Source: CBDAPX01 sp965198725 (GTDB lineage Bacteria; Pseudomonadota; Alphaproteobacteria; Rhodobacterales; Rhodobacteraceae). From it: a stretch of 64,000 bases of DNA. Below the pieces are notes generated by a model, which ran no database searches, was not told where the DNA came from, and saw nothing but the letters and a program-made list of their open reading frames with translations. Of this stretch, positions 39,559 to 48,863 are shown in pieces. Made by a program: the position numbers and the translations under genes. The DNA lies in the NCBI GenBank assembly GCA_965198725.1, contig CBDAPX010000002.1, positions 1 through 64,000 of the forward strand. The letters are read 5' to 3'. Each line of letters begins with the position of its first letter. Within the stretch, counting starts at the first letter, position 1.

Positions 39559-40212
39559 ATGTCTGATTTTGCCGCTCGGCGCGTGACAATGGTCGACACC
39601 CAGGTCCGTCCGCAAGATGTCACCAAATTTCCGATCATCGCGACGATGCTGAAGGTTGCGCGTGAAGAATTTGTGCCTGAGTTAGAAAAAGAGACGGCTT
39701 ATGCAGACCGGCATATCAATTTGGGCAAAGGGCGCGTGTTGCTCGACCCACGGACGTTTGCCAAAATTCTGGACGCATTGGCGATTGAGAACGACGACCT
39801 GGTTTTGGACCTTGGCGCGGGCTATGGCTATTCAGCGGCGGTGATCGCGGGCATGGCCGAGGCGGTTGTTGCCGTGGAAAGCGACGCCGACATGTCATCG
39901 GAGTCTGCCGATATGCTGGCCAGGTCCGGATCTGACAATGTTATCTTGCACCAGGGGGTGCTGGCAGCGGGGGCAGCCGAGCATGGGCCCTATGATGTGA
40001 TTGTGATGGAAGGCGGCGTGGTCGAGATACCACCGGCCATTCTGGATCAACTGAAAGAAGGTGGCCGCATCGCCGCGATCTTTATGGAAGGGGCCGTCGG
40101 TACGGTGAAGCTTGGGCACAAAACACAAGGTCGTGTGTCTTGGCGACCTGCATTCAACGCGGATGCGCCCATTATCGAAGGTTTTGAAAAGACAATCGCG
40201 TTTTCCCTGTGA
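39559..40212 (+). CDS. Protein-L-isoaspartate O-methyltransferase family protein
   Basis: 217 residues from ATG 39559. VLDLGAGYGYSAAVIAGMAE is SAM-binding motif I, with VVAVESDAD next and YDVIVMEGGVVEIP later, the PCMT fold. It starts MSDFAARRVTMVDTQVRPQD, a start common to the rhodobacteral members located before tolC. The true substrate of this subgroup is uncertain; repair of isoaspartyl residues is the family function. Confidence 0.85.
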   Translation: MSDFAARRVTMVDTQVRPQDVTKFPIIATMLKVAREEFVPELEKETAYADRHINLGKGRVLLDPRTFAKILDALAIENDDLVLDLGAGYGYSAAVIAGMAEAVVAVESDADMSSESADMLARSGSDNVILHQGVLAAGAAEHGPYDVIVMEGGVVEIPPAILDQLKEGGRIAAIFMEGAVGTVKLGHKTQGRVSWRPAFNADAPIIEGFEKTIAFSL

Positions 40213-40270
40213 TAAGGGTTTCTCAATATAAGACCCAAAAAGGCCAGTGATCGTAGCAGAGGGGCGGGCA

Positions 40271-41695
40271 ATGAAAATCGCAAATTCGAACGGACTGCGG
40301 AAGATGGCTTTTGGAGCCATCGGTGCGTTTGGGCTGGTGATATCTTCGGGCGCAGCTCAGGCGCAGAATTTGGCCGACGCGTTGATCGGGGCCTACAATA
40401 CAAGTGGTCTTTTGGAGCAAAACCGAGCGTTGTTGCGCGCTGCGGACGAGGATGCGGCGATTGCCCTTGCCGCGCTGCGCCCGATTATCAGCTGGACCGC
40501 GGGTATCAACCGGTCGTTCAGCGATACCAGCAATGCGGGTCGCGCTGGGACAAGCCCGGTGGACTTGGGATTGACAGCAAGTTGGTTGCTTTATGACGGT
40601 GGGCAAAGCCAATTGGCTGTGCGGGGCGCGCGCGAAACGGTTCTTGCGACACGTGAAAGCCTGCGTTCTGTAGAGCAGTCTATTTTACTGCGCGCTGTGG
40701 CCGCGTATATGAACGTAATTTCTGCAGTCGAAACTGTTGATCTTCGGGAAAACAACGTGCGCGTTCTGAGTGAGGAACGCCGCGCCGCCCAAGACCGTTT
40801 CGACGTAGGCGAGGTGACAGGAACCGACGTTGCACAAGCGGAATCCCGGCTGGCGGAAGCCCGTAGCAACCTGGCGCAGGCACAAGGTGATCTGACAAAC
40901 GCGCAAGAAGAATACTTGGCCGCAGTTGGCAGCCGCCCCGGCAACCTGGCCAACCCACCTGCATTGCCACCGGAACCTGCATCTGTTGATGCAGCAAAAT
41001 CCGTGGCGTTACGAAACCATCCGGACATTCTGTCAGCGCAGCGGGAGGTGACCGTGGCCGAGCTCGGTGTGCAAGAAGCAGATGCCGCACGTAATCCGAC
41101 CATTTCGTTGAATGGCAGCGTGGGCTGGCAAGAAAATTTCGACACCAGCGGTTACGGCGACAGCGCATCTTTGGGTCTGAACTTGAGTCAGCCCATTTAT
41201 AGCGGTGGCGGTCTGTTTGCTGCCGTCCGCCGGGCGATGGCGGCACGCGACGCAACGCGCGCTGCGTTGCTGACCACTCAAGAGGATATCGCACAGGACG
41301 CGGCCAGCGCCTATATACAGCTCAAAACAGCAGAAGCGACGCTTACCGCCACTGAGCAACAGATCGAAGCCGTACAGGTGGCCTTTGACGGTGTTCGTGA
41401 AGAAGCAACTTTGGGCGCGCGGACGACATTGGACGTGCTGGATGCGGAGCAGAACCTGCTTGACGCACAAGCGTCCCGGATTTCGGCCCAGACCACCCGG
41501 CAGATTGCGGCCTATGCTCTGTTGCAGGCACAAGGCCTGTTGACCGCTGATCAACTGGGGTTGAACGTGACGTTATACGACCCGGAAGCCTATTATAACC
41601 TGGTGCAGGATGCCCCTGCCGAAATCAGCAAACGGGGTCAGGATCTGGATAGAGTGTTGCGCGCAATCGGCAAACAAGGGGCGCTTCAGTTGTGA
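40271..41695 (+). CDS. TolC-family outer membrane efflux protein
   Basis: 474 residues from ATG 40271 (AGAGGGG ribosome site). A signal peptide ends SSGAAQA before QNLADAL. Two OEP repeats follow, with the expected long helices (SVEQSILLRAVAAYMNVISA and the second half AQDAASAYIQLKTAEATLTA) and beta segments such as SLGLNLSQPIYSGGG. It forms the trimeric outer membrane duct for type I secretion and RND/MFS pumps. It follows the methyltransferase by 58 bases, probably in one operon. Confidence 0.92.
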   Translation: MKIANSNGLRKMAFGAIGAFGLVISSGAAQAQNLADALIGAYNTSGLLEQNRALLRAADEDAAIALAALRPIISWTAGINRSFSDTSNAGRAGTSPVDLGLTASWLLYDGGQSQLAVRGARETVLATRESLRSVEQSILLRAVAAYMNVISAVETVDLRENNVRVLSEERRAAQDRFDVGEVTGTDVAQAESRLAEARSNLAQAQGDLTNAQEEYLAAVGSRPGNLANPPALPPEPASVDAAKSVALRNHPDILSAQREVTVAELGVQEADAARNPTISLNGSVGWQENFDTSGYGDSASLGLNLSQPIYSGGGLFAAVRRAMAARDATRAALLTTQEDIAQDAASAYIQLKTAEATLTATEQQIEAVQVAFDGVREEATLGARTTLDVLDAEQNLLDAQASRISAQTTRQIAAYALLQAQGLLTADQLGLNVTLYDPEAYYNLVQDAPAEISKRGQDLDRVLRAIGKQGALQL

Positions 41696-41745
41696 AAATT
41701 CGATGTGCTCGCTAGACTTTGAGCAGAGGCGAAATCGGTAGAAGA

Positions 41746-42683
41746 ATGTCTGAACCCGTAACCAATGCAGAAATAGAGGATGTGCTGTCCTCAATCCGTC
41801 GCTTGATTTCGGACGACAAACGGCCGTCAAAACCTGAGAGCGCGGCACCTGTAGAAACCCGCGAAGACACGCTGGAAGAGGTCGGTGAAAAGCTGGTCCT
41901 CACGCCATCCTTCCGTGTTGCCGAGGACAGCGAGCCTGTCGATAGCGATCCGACGACGACGTTTGACCCGCAGTCCCCTTGGGAAGATCCAAACGCGACG
42001 CTGTTCGAAGCGGCAGAACAAATTCCGATCGAAGAAGACGAAGACATAGACGTTTCAGACGCAATTGACTTGGAAGCGGATGAAACGTTCGAAGCGGTCA
42101 CTGAAGAGCCTTTGGCCGTTGAGCCCACTTTGGAAAGCGAACCCGATACGACAGAGGCGCCCGTTGAAGCGCTCGAACCGGTTGTGGTCTTGGAAAATCC
42201 GATTACGGACGAGGAAGATCTGTACGCGGCGCCGCTTGAATTGGAAAAAGCAGAGCCAGAACAGGTCGGTGAAGAAACGCCGTCGGACAACGCGGAGGTT
42301 GAAGCAACAACCGACGGGTTTAAAGCCGCATCGGCGCCGGAAGACAGTCAGGTGTCTTTGGACCAATCGGTTGAGGAACGCGCCGAAACCCTCAGTGCAA
42401 AGATTGAAGCGCTAGAAGCGGCCATCGGCCAGGTTGAAGACGATTGGGAACCGGAAACCGCCGGTGATGGCGATTACGCCGGAACCAATGTTCAGGCTCT
42501 CAAGTGGGAAGATGACACTGGCGCGCCAGAGGCGGTAGAACGATCTTTTGAGGCGGTCGACGACGACAGAGCGGAAACGGTAGCCGAAGAGGACGTCTTT
42601 GCAACGGATGAGGCCATTCTGGATGAAGAAACGCTGCGCGAATTGGTGGCGGATATTGTCCGCGAAGAGCTGCAAGGTGCTTT
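41746..42683 (+). pseudogene. popZ: PopZ-type (DUF2497) gene, 5' part, cut by composite transposon
   Basis: The N-terminal MSEPVTNAEIEDVLSSIRRLIS, a long acidic Pro/Glu linker and the start of the C-terminal DUF2497 domain (LDEETLRELVADIVREELQG) are present. The transposon interrupts after GCTTT. The reading frame runs into the IS and ends at 42714 with the foreign residues FDQPHLSGPI, so the polymerisation end is missing. The remaining 27 residues are at 51310-51395. PopZ-type proteins organise the cell pole and bind ParB in alphaproteobacteria, so the break may matter for polarity. Confidence 0.88.
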
Positions 42684-42807
42684 TGATCAGCCCCACCTGA
42701 GTGGTCCAATTTGATTGTTAGTGCATGATCGACCTTTGGTCCATCTTGACGACGGTTTCGGGAGCCGGTGGGCGGTAGCCTAGAGCACTGTGTGGTCGTT
42801 TCGTGTT

Positions 42808-43578
42808 CTAGTGCTTTCTCCATTGTTCGATCAGGATTTGGGCTTCACGCAGGCTGTAGAATGTTTCCCCGTTCAGGAACTCGTCGCGGAACCTTGCGTT
42901 GAAGCTTTCGCAGTATCCGTTCTCCCAAGGTGACCCAGGTTCGATGTAAGCCGCCCTTGCGCCGACAGCCTTGATCCAGTCCTGCACGGCTTGCGCAACG
43001 AACTCAGGGCCATTGTCGGAACGGATGAACGACGGGATGCCGCGCAGAATGAACAGGTCGCTCAGCACATCGATCACATTGCCTGAGTTGAGCTTGCGAT
43101 CCACGCGTATGGCCAAGCATTCCCGACTGTACTCGTCGATGATGTTGAGTGTGCGGAAAGCTTTACCATCGTCGGTGCGGCAGTGGACAAAGTCGTAAGA
43201 CCAGACATGATCGCGGCGCTCTGGCCGAAGCCTGACACATGATCCATCATTCAGCCAAAGCCGCCCTTTCTTCGGTTGTTTCATTGGCACTTTCAGCCCC
43301 TCTCGTCGCCATAACCGTTCCACGCGCTTGTCATTCACATGCCAGCCAGCGTCTCTCAGTAGTGCCGCGATCCTACGATAGCCGTAGCGGCCATACTGCC
43401 GGGTCAGTTCGATCATATCAGCCACTAAACGTTCTTCATCCGGGCGACCCGCAGGTACTTTGCGCTGTGTGGATCGATGTTGTCTTAGAACCCGGCATGC
43501 CCGACGCTCCGAGATGTTCAGCTCAGCACGAACGCGATCAATACAGGCACGACGACGAGCGGGGCTCAGAAGTTTCCC
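42808..43578 (-). CDS. IS3-family transposase OrfB, left copy, C-terminally truncated
   Basis: Expressed by -1 frameshift from orfA. It has a retroviral-type integrase core with D (WSYDFVHC), D (RSDNGPEFV) and E (PWENGYCES). TAG at 42808-42810 replaces the TAC of the other copy and removes the last 30 residues (YNTKRPHSALGY...), which include the conserved C-terminal motif of IS3 transposases. A 130-base block (42808-42937) carries 24 differences from the right copy. Confidence 0.85.
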   Translation of the reverse strand, partial: GKLLSPARRRACIDRVRAELNISERRACRVLRQHRSTQRKVPAGRPDEERLVADMIELTRQYGRYGYRRIAALLRDAGWHVNDKRVERLWRREGLKVPMKQPKKGRLWLNDGSCVRLRPERRDHVWSYDFVHCRTDDGKAFRTLNIIDEYSRECLAIRVDRKLNSGNVIDVLSDLFILRGIPSFIRSDNGPEFVAQAVQDWIKAVGARAAYIEPGSPWENGYCESFNARFRDEFLNGETFYSLREAQILIEQWRKH

Positions 43579-43844
43579 TTTGCCGCCTCCGCCAAGATCA
43601 GCTTGTCCAGCGTCAGATCAGAAACGGCTTTGCGCAATCGCTCGTTCTCTTTTTGCAGACGCTTCAGTTCCTTCAATTGATCCGTGCCCATTCCGCCGTA
43701 TTTTTTCTTCCACCGGTAGTAGGTCTGTTCAGTCACACCGATCTGACGGATCGCATCCAGACGCGGCATCCCTTGCCCCGTCAGAACCTCAACCTGCCGT
43801 AACTTCGTGACAATCTCTTCTGGCTTTGGTCGCTTGTTGGCCAT
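43566..43844 (-). CDS. IS3-family transposase OrfA, left copy
   Basis: 92 residues from ATG 43844 (GGAGGAAA ribosome site), MANKRPKPEEIVTKLRQVEV..., with an HTH (GMPRLDAIRQIGVTEQTYYR) and a leucine-zipper-like helix (LKELKRLQKENERLRKAVSD). Binds the IS ends. Identical to the right copy. The heptamer GGGAAAC (minus strand, 43572-43578) just before its stop directs the shift into orfB. Confidence 0.92.
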   Translation of the reverse strand: MANKRPKPEEIVTKLRQVEVLTGQGMPRLDAIRQIGVTEQTYYRWKKKYGGMGTDQLKELKRLQKENERLRKAVSDLTLDKLILAEAAKGNF

Positions 43845-43899
43845 GTGTTTCCTCCGTTTCCTAAACATAGCGGAGGACCACTTCAGTGGGGGAAGACCA

Positions 43900-44541
43900 C
43901 TGTTCCAGACCCTGTGCGATATGGGCCAGCCCCCGGGTGATCTTGCGCGTCACAAAGGTTTCGCCGCGCCGCGGGCTCTCATGATTGAAGAGGATACCGT
44001 TGCAGGCATACATCCCATAGGATTCACGATAATTGACGGTGATCCAATAGCTGTACAGCTTGGCCACCGCATAGGGCGAGCGCGGATAGAACGGCGTGGT
44101 TTCCCGCTGTGGTTTTTCCTGCACCAGACCATAAAGCTCCGAGGTTGAGGCCTGATAGAAGCGGGTCTTTTTTTCCAGCCCCAGAAACCGGATGGCTTCG
44201 AGCAGGCGCAGGGTGCCCATCGCATCGACATCGGCGGTGTATTCGGGCGCTTCGAAACTGACCGCCACATGGGATTGCGCACCTAGGTTATAGACCTCGT
44301 CCGGCTGCACCTCTTGAATGATGCGGGTCAGGTTCGAGCTGTCGCTGAGATCACCATAGTGCAGGCGAAACCGGGCGTTGTCGACATGCGGGTCCTGATA
44401 GATGTGGTCTACCCTTTGGGTGTTGAACAACGAGGCCCGGCGCTTGATGCCATGCACTTCATAGCCTTTGTCCAAAAGGAACTCTGCCAGGTAGGATCCA
44501 TCCTGCCCGGTGATCCCCGTAATAAGCGCTGTCTTGGTCAT
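43900..44541 (-). pseudogene. gmd: GDP-mannose 4,6-dehydratase, 3' end lost to IS insertion
   Basis: The start MTKTALITGITGQDGSYLAE is the NAD(P)-binding GxxGxxG region, with SSNLTRIIQEVQPDEVYNLG and the YxxxK site (YAVAKLY) present. The frame runs into the IS after GLAHIAQGLEQ and ends with foreign residues, so about 214 of roughly 370 residues remain. The lost part includes the sugar-binding domain. Divergent from fcl across a 111-base promoter region. Confidence 0.88.
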
Positions 44542-44652
44542 GCCCGCTCTGCCTTGGTTGTTCTGCTGGGCGGATATTCGCAGCTTGACAGGGGAAATCC
44601 AAGTCGGGTTTACCACGGCCCGACAGAGACTTTGTTGCGGGACCCAAGCACC

Positions 44653-45621
44653 ATGACCAAGATTTTCATCGCAGGCCATCGCGGCATGGTGGGCGGCGCG
44701 ATCCTGCGGCAGCTACAGGCGCGTGCAGAGGCGGGCGAGGCGTTGACGCTGGTCACCCGAACCCGCGCGGAACTGGACCTGACCAGCCAACAGGCCGTGC
44801 AGGAATTCATGCAGACAGAACGGCCCGATGCGGTGATCCTGGCGGCGGCCAAGGTGGGCGGCATCCATGCCAACAACACCTATCCGGCAGACTTCATCTA
44901 TGAAAACCTGATGATCGAATGCAACATCATCCACCAGGCCTTTGCCGCCGGGGTGACCCGGCTGATGCAGCTGGGGTCATCCTGCATCTACCCGCGTGAG
45001 GTGGCCCAGCCGATGGCTGAAAACGCGCTGCTGACCGGTACGCTGGAACCCACGAACGAGCCTTATGCCATTGCCAAGATCGCGGGTATCAAGCTGTGCG
45101 AAAGCTATAACCGCCAATACGGGGTCGATTATCGTTCGGTCATGCCGACCAACCTTTACGGGCCGGGTGACAATTTTCACCCTGAGAACAGCCATGTGAT
45201 CCCCGCCTTGCTGCGCCGGTTCCACGAGGCTGCCGAGGCCGGTCTGGACGAGGTCACCATCTGGGGGTCGGGCCAGCCGCGCCGCGAATTCCTGCATGTG
45301 GATGACATGGCCACGGCAAGCCTGTTTGTCTTTGATTTGCCCAAGGACCGCTATGACGCGCATACCCAGCCGATGCTGAGCCATATCAATGTGGGCTATG
45401 GCAGCGATGTGACAATCCTGGAGCTGGCCCAGACCATTGCCCGTGTCACAGGGTTCACGGGCCGGATCGCGACCGATCCGTCGAAACCGGATGGAACAAT
45501 GCGCAAGCTGATGGATAACAGCCGGCTGAACGGCATGGGCTGGACACCGGAAATCGGGCTCGAAGAGGGGCTGCGCGGCACCTATGACTGGTGGCGCAAC
45601 ACGGATGATTTCCGCGGCTGA
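44653..45621 (+). CDS. fcl: GDP-L-fucose synthase
   Basis: 322 residues from ATG 44653, MTKIFIAGHRGMVGGAILRQL with Rossmann glycines, GSSCIYPREVAQP, and YAIAKIAGIK (catalytic Tyr-Lys). PTNLYGPGDNFHPENSHVIP and the late REFLHVDDMA motif are all typical of WcaG/Fcl. It makes GDP-fucose from the 4-keto sugar supplied by Gmd. With gmd truncated in this element, it depends on another gmd copy in the genome. Confidence 0.93.
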   Translation: MTKIFIAGHRGMVGGAILRQLQARAEAGEALTLVTRTRAELDLTSQQAVQEFMQTERPDAVILAAAKVGGIHANNTYPADFIYENLMIECNIIHQAFAAGVTRLMQLGSSCIYPREVAQPMAENALLTGTLEPTNEPYAIAKIAGIKLCESYNRQYGVDYRSVMPTNLYGPGDNFHPENSHVIPALLRRFHEAAEAGLDEVTIWGSGQPRREFLHVDDMATASLFVFDLPKDRYDAHTQPMLSHINVGYGSDVTILELAQTIARVTGFTGRIATDPSKPDGTMRKLMDNSRLNGMGWTPEIGLEEGLRGTYDWWRNTDDFRG

Positions 45622-45725
45622 TCCGGTCGGCCCCTATCGTCCTTTTGACAGGCCGGGCCCGGCTTTGGCGCGCAGATTACCACAGATTACCGGCGTCTCT
45701 TCAGGGCTGAAACACCCTGTCGCCG

Positions 45726-45917
45726 TTACGAAGCGCCCGCTGTGGCACGTGCGGTTGCACGCGCGGCCAAAATCTCTTCGGGGACCGGCGCACCTGTCTC
45801 TGCGGCCCGGACCACATACCAATCCGTCTCGGCCAGATAGCTTCGCGCCTGCGCGGTCGCAATGGCCGCCTCTCGCGCCCCCAGCGGGATCACTTTCGAA
45901 AGATCAACATTGCTCAT
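45726..45917 (-). CDS. Small protein downstream of the spike operon
   Basis: 63 residues from ATG 45917, MSNVDLSKVIPLGAREAAIATAQARSYLAE..., helical and Ala-rich, ending RATARATAGAS. It overlaps the stop of the preceding gene by 4 bases (ATGA). Short proteins of this kind often follow phage/GTA fibre genes; function unknown. Confidence 0.55.
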   Translation of the reverse strand: MSNVDLSKVIPLGAREAAIATAQARSYLAETDWYVVRAAETGAPVPEEILAARATARATAGAS

Positions 45918-46252
45918 ATCTCGTTCCCCTCTTCCGGGTTCTGGCAAACTTCCGGCGCGTCCCCAACCGGCAACATCACGGGCCCGTCTTCGGACAGGAT
46001 CATATCGACCGGAAAACAGGCGACCTTGGATGGGTTCGGACCTAGCGGCAAAATAATAGGGATATGAAGGACACCCTGTCGCCGGCTAACCTCTCCGGAA
46101 ATCCAATCGCACGCCACCGCGGGTCCAGGCAAAATCGAGCCATCCGGGAGCCCGGAAAAATCAAAGTCTTCTCCATTGATGCGCAACACATCCCCTGAAC
46201 GGCTCAGAGACAGACCGTCATCGCGACGCTGTGGTATAAATGTCAGTTTCAT
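45914..46252 (-). CDS. Small beta-rich protein in the spike operon
   Basis: 112 residues from ATG 46252, MKLTFIPQRRDDGLSLSRSGD then INGEDFDFSGLPDGSILP, beta-rich, 11 bases downstream of the DUF2793 gene. Reminiscent of phage fibre-associated proteins that start with a similar strand pattern. No enzymatic motif. Confidence 0.6.
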   Translation of the reverse strand: MKLTFIPQRRDDGLSLSRSGDVLRINGEDFDFSGLPDGSILPGPAVACDWISGEVSRRQGVLHIPIILPLGPNPSKVACFPVDMILSEDGPVMLPVGDAPEVCQNPEEGNEI

Positions 46253-46263
46253 TGGACGCTCCT

Positions 46264-47628
46264 TCAGAACCAGCGCCCGGTCGCAGTCACCCGAACGGGC
46301 GTCGCCGTCTGCGCACCGGCGGTGGTCCACGTGTAAATATCGAGGGAATTCAGGGTGAAATCGGCAAAGCTTGTAATCCGCGACACAGTATTCGACACAA
46401 CACTTGCAGAGGGCGAAATGTCCGTCCCCGGCGTTCCGGAAAACGCTGCCGGAAAGGTCCAGGTCAGCGGCCCGCTCGCGACAGTTGTCAGGCTCGCCCA
46501 GCAGATTTGGGTACCATCCGCAAAACGAACATAATGGCCGTTGGCATTCTCTCCGCGTTCAACCAGGGCGCCTGTCGGCGTACCACCGGTTTCGCTCACA
46601 CTCCCGATCGCGGTTTCCTGATTGTAGAAAAGCGTCCAGTTCGTCCAGGCGCCTGTGCCCCGACTGCGCATATAGAATTCGTCCACCGACTGGCGAAAGG
46701 CCAACTGCACCTCTCCTCCGCCAACAGCACGCCGCATATGAAGAACGGAATACCACCCGCTGGTCACAGGCACCCCAACCGCCGAAGAGCTGGCAAAATA
46801 GAACCCCGGCGCAATGGTGTTATTCGTCAGGTTCAGATCCGTGATCTCCGGGGCTCGCGCCCCAAGTCCGAACGCCCCTACCGGCATCAGCCTGCCCGGC
46901 GTTGGATCGAGCGCCGCTGATTGCACCGCCGACCCCGTGATCGGAACACTTATATCGAATGCCTCCGAATTCAGAACGGCCTGTGCCCCTGCCGTGGCGG
47001 ACAGCGTCACTTCCTGGGCAGCGGGATCGGCGGTCATGGCCGTGATCCAGTTGCTGCCATCGGCACTGGTCTTGATCGAAAACGCCGTATCTCCGGCCAG
47101 CCCCATCTCGGCATGGCCCGTCCAGTCAGACTGAAACAACAAAGACGCGGTGTCGGTATCAGCAGCCTTGTTGATTTTGACCTGATGACCGGCTCCTGTA
47201 TGGCTCAACAGCGTCGCCGCCGACGCGACAGCCAAGCGGTTCGTTGCGTCGGCGCTGGTGTTGATACCCAGCTGTTCAACCACGTCGGGCACCACATCTG
47301 CCCAATCCGTGCCATGCCAGATGCGCAACCTCTGGTCCTCTGCGCCCCAGGCACGCCAGCCGGGTTGCGGGTTCAGAAACAGCCAGGCAGTTCCCTGCCA
47401 ATACGCCAGGTGACGCGCGTACCCGGCCCACGGCCCGGTCGGAAACGCGCCAAGGGCGTAACAGTCTCCGTCCTCGGGCAGGGCCGGAGGATCCGTTGCA
47501 TCGAAGGCCTTCACCGTCAGTTGGCACAGCGCGTCCAGCCGCTGTAGCGCGTCATTATGGGTGACGTGTTTCTGAGCCTGGTTTGCCTGCAGGTAAGGCA
47601 GGTCCAGACGTGGGGAAATCTCGGACAT
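46264..47628 (-). CDS. DUF2793 spike/fibre-like protein
   Basis: 454 residues. SPRLDLPYLQANQAQKHVTHNDALQRLDAL at the start is the DUF2793 signature, found in rhodobacteral gene transfer agent head spikes (GhsA) and phage fibres. The middle is beta-rich, and the C-terminal half has pyocin-knob-like segments (APGFYFASSSAVGVPVTSGWYSVLHMRR). GTA spikes of this family bind cell-surface polysaccharide. Its cargo neighbours here are polysaccharide genes. Confidence 0.82.
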   Translation of the reverse strand: MSEISPRLDLPYLQANQAQKHVTHNDALQRLDALCQLTVKAFDATDPPALPEDGDCYALGAFPTGPWAGYARHLAYWQGTAWLFLNPQPGWRAWGAEDQRLRIWHGTDWADVVPDVVEQLGINTSADATNRLAVASAATLLSHTGAGHQVKINKAADTDTASLLFQSDWTGHAEMGLAGDTAFSIKTSADGSNWITAMTADPAAQEVTLSATAGAQAVLNSEAFDISVPITGSAVQSAALDPTPGRLMPVGAFGLGARAPEITDLNLTNNTIAPGFYFASSSAVGVPVTSGWYSVLHMRRAVGGGEVQLAFRQSVDEFYMRSRGTGAWTNWTLFYNQETAIGSVSETGGTPTGALVERGENANGHYVRFADGTQICWASLTTVASGPLTWTFPAAFSGTPGTDISPSASVVSNTVSRITSFADFTLNSLDIYTWTTAGAQTATPVRVTATGRWF

Positions 47629-47752
47629 CGATTGGCGGCTCCGCGTGCTGTGAAACAGAACGAGGTTTAACCGGGAACCATCGCTTCCGACTTACCGCAA
47701 CGCTCCCTCTGGTAACCGATTATTAAGAAGCCGCAGCGTCCCCGACACCTGA

Positions 47753-48691
47753 CTAAAGGCGCCGCAGAAGCGCCGCAGCATACAAAGACAATCGTCCTTC
47801 AAGCCCCTGGCGGAACACACGCGTATGGCGCAACATCCTGATCCGCTCCCGCATGCTGCCGTTCCGACCTGTGCCAAACAGGCGTAACAGGGTCTGGTTT
47901 TCCGGCGTCAAACGGTGCTCAGACGCCGATAATGCCCGAATATTAACAGTGTTCCAGCGCCGCAAACGACCTGACAAAAGATGCTTGAACCGCCGTATCT
48001 TGGCCAACAGACCTCGATTGGCACCGATCATATTCCGACTGTGCTGACGATAAAACAGCAACGGGGCCGGATCGTATATCACCAGACCGCCGACGCCAGT
48101 GATCAACTGATAGATCCACCAGTCGTGTACCACGACCTTCTTTGCTTCGCGGCTCGCCTGTCCGGTCAGTTCAATTGCAGCACGATTGAGCATCATCGTG
48201 TTGCCACCCGCGATATTCTGAACCAGGGCGTGGCGGAAACAGGGGGTTTCACTGCGTAGTTTCGAGATCCGCCGGTTCCCGAGATCTGCATCACATTCCC
48301 AAGTCCGACCGCAATACAGCACCGGCTGCCCAGCCTGCTGTTTCAGCGCCCGCAAACCACGGTGCAATTTGTCCGGCAGCCAGACATCATCCTGATCCGA
48401 CAGGGCCACAACATCGATGTCCCTTGGCACGTCCCGCAACAGGCTTAGGAAGTTATGCGCCGCACCTCGGCGTGGACCCTCGACAATCTGCACATTCAGT
48501 TCCGGGTGCTCTGCGGCAAATGCGTTTAAAATCTCGCGGCTGGCATCTTGCGATCCATCATCGCTGGCCAGAACCAGCACCGGGGGCACGGTCTGCCCGG
48601 CATAGCTGTCCAGCTGGGCGCGTAGTTGTTCTGCTCCATTGTAAACCGCCAGCAGAATGGCTACGCGCAAAGGTGGGGGTTCGCTCGTCAT
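47753..48691 (-). CDS. Family 2 glycosyltransferase (rhamnosyltransferase-like)
   Basis: 312 residues from ATG 48691. VAILLAVYNGAEQLRAQLDS, then VLASDDGSQDASREIL (DDGS) and DVVALSDQDDVWLPDKL (DxD-type QDDVW), all GT-A/GT2 motifs. VHDWWIYQL is the usual acceptor-side motif of rhamnosyltransferase-like members. Acts in surface polysaccharide synthesis at the inner membrane. It shares the element with gmd/fcl. Confidence 0.88.
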   Translation of the reverse strand: MTSEPPPLRVAILLAVYNGAEQLRAQLDSYAGQTVPPVLVLASDDGSQDASREILNAFAAEHPELNVQIVEGPRRGAAHNFLSLLRDVPRDIDVVALSDQDDVWLPDKLHRGLRALKQQAGQPVLYCGRTWECDADLGNRRISKLRSETPCFRHALVQNIAGGNTMMLNRAAIELTGQASREAKKVVVHDWWIYQLITGVGGLVIYDPAPLLFYRQHSRNMIGANRGLLAKIRRFKHLLSGRLRRWNTVNIRALSASEHRLTPENQTLLRLFGTGRNGSMRERIRMLRHTRVFRQGLEGRLSLYAAALLRRL

Positions 48692-48863
48692 CTCCCCCTC
48701 ATACCCGATCCGTGCCAAACCACCAGCGCTTTGTCCACATGGTTCGGGCATCGGAGCCCGGCAAATTTGAACAATCCTCCACGAAACGGCCACAATCAAA
48801 CGGCACTCCCGCTCAATTGCTCCGCCGACCTGCAATCCGGGTGATTTTGGTTGCGGGTTTCAC

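Larger units (their letters stand above)
42684..43899 (-). mobile_element. IS3-family (IS407-like) element, left copy
   Basis: 1216 bp with imperfect terminal inverted repeats: left TGATCAGCCCCACCTGA, right (complement) TGGTCTTCCCCCACTGA, both followed by a GTGGTCC block. Two overlapping frames orfA/orfB and a GGGAAAC slip site mark the IS3 family; the 4-bp target duplication fits the IS407 group. A nonsense codon shortens orfB, so this copy may be impaired. Confidence 0.92.

Noticed and set aside
43239..43802. A 187-codon plus-strand frame, duplicated at 50649-51212
   Set aside because: It is the mirror of the transposase genes and repeats only because the IS is present twice.
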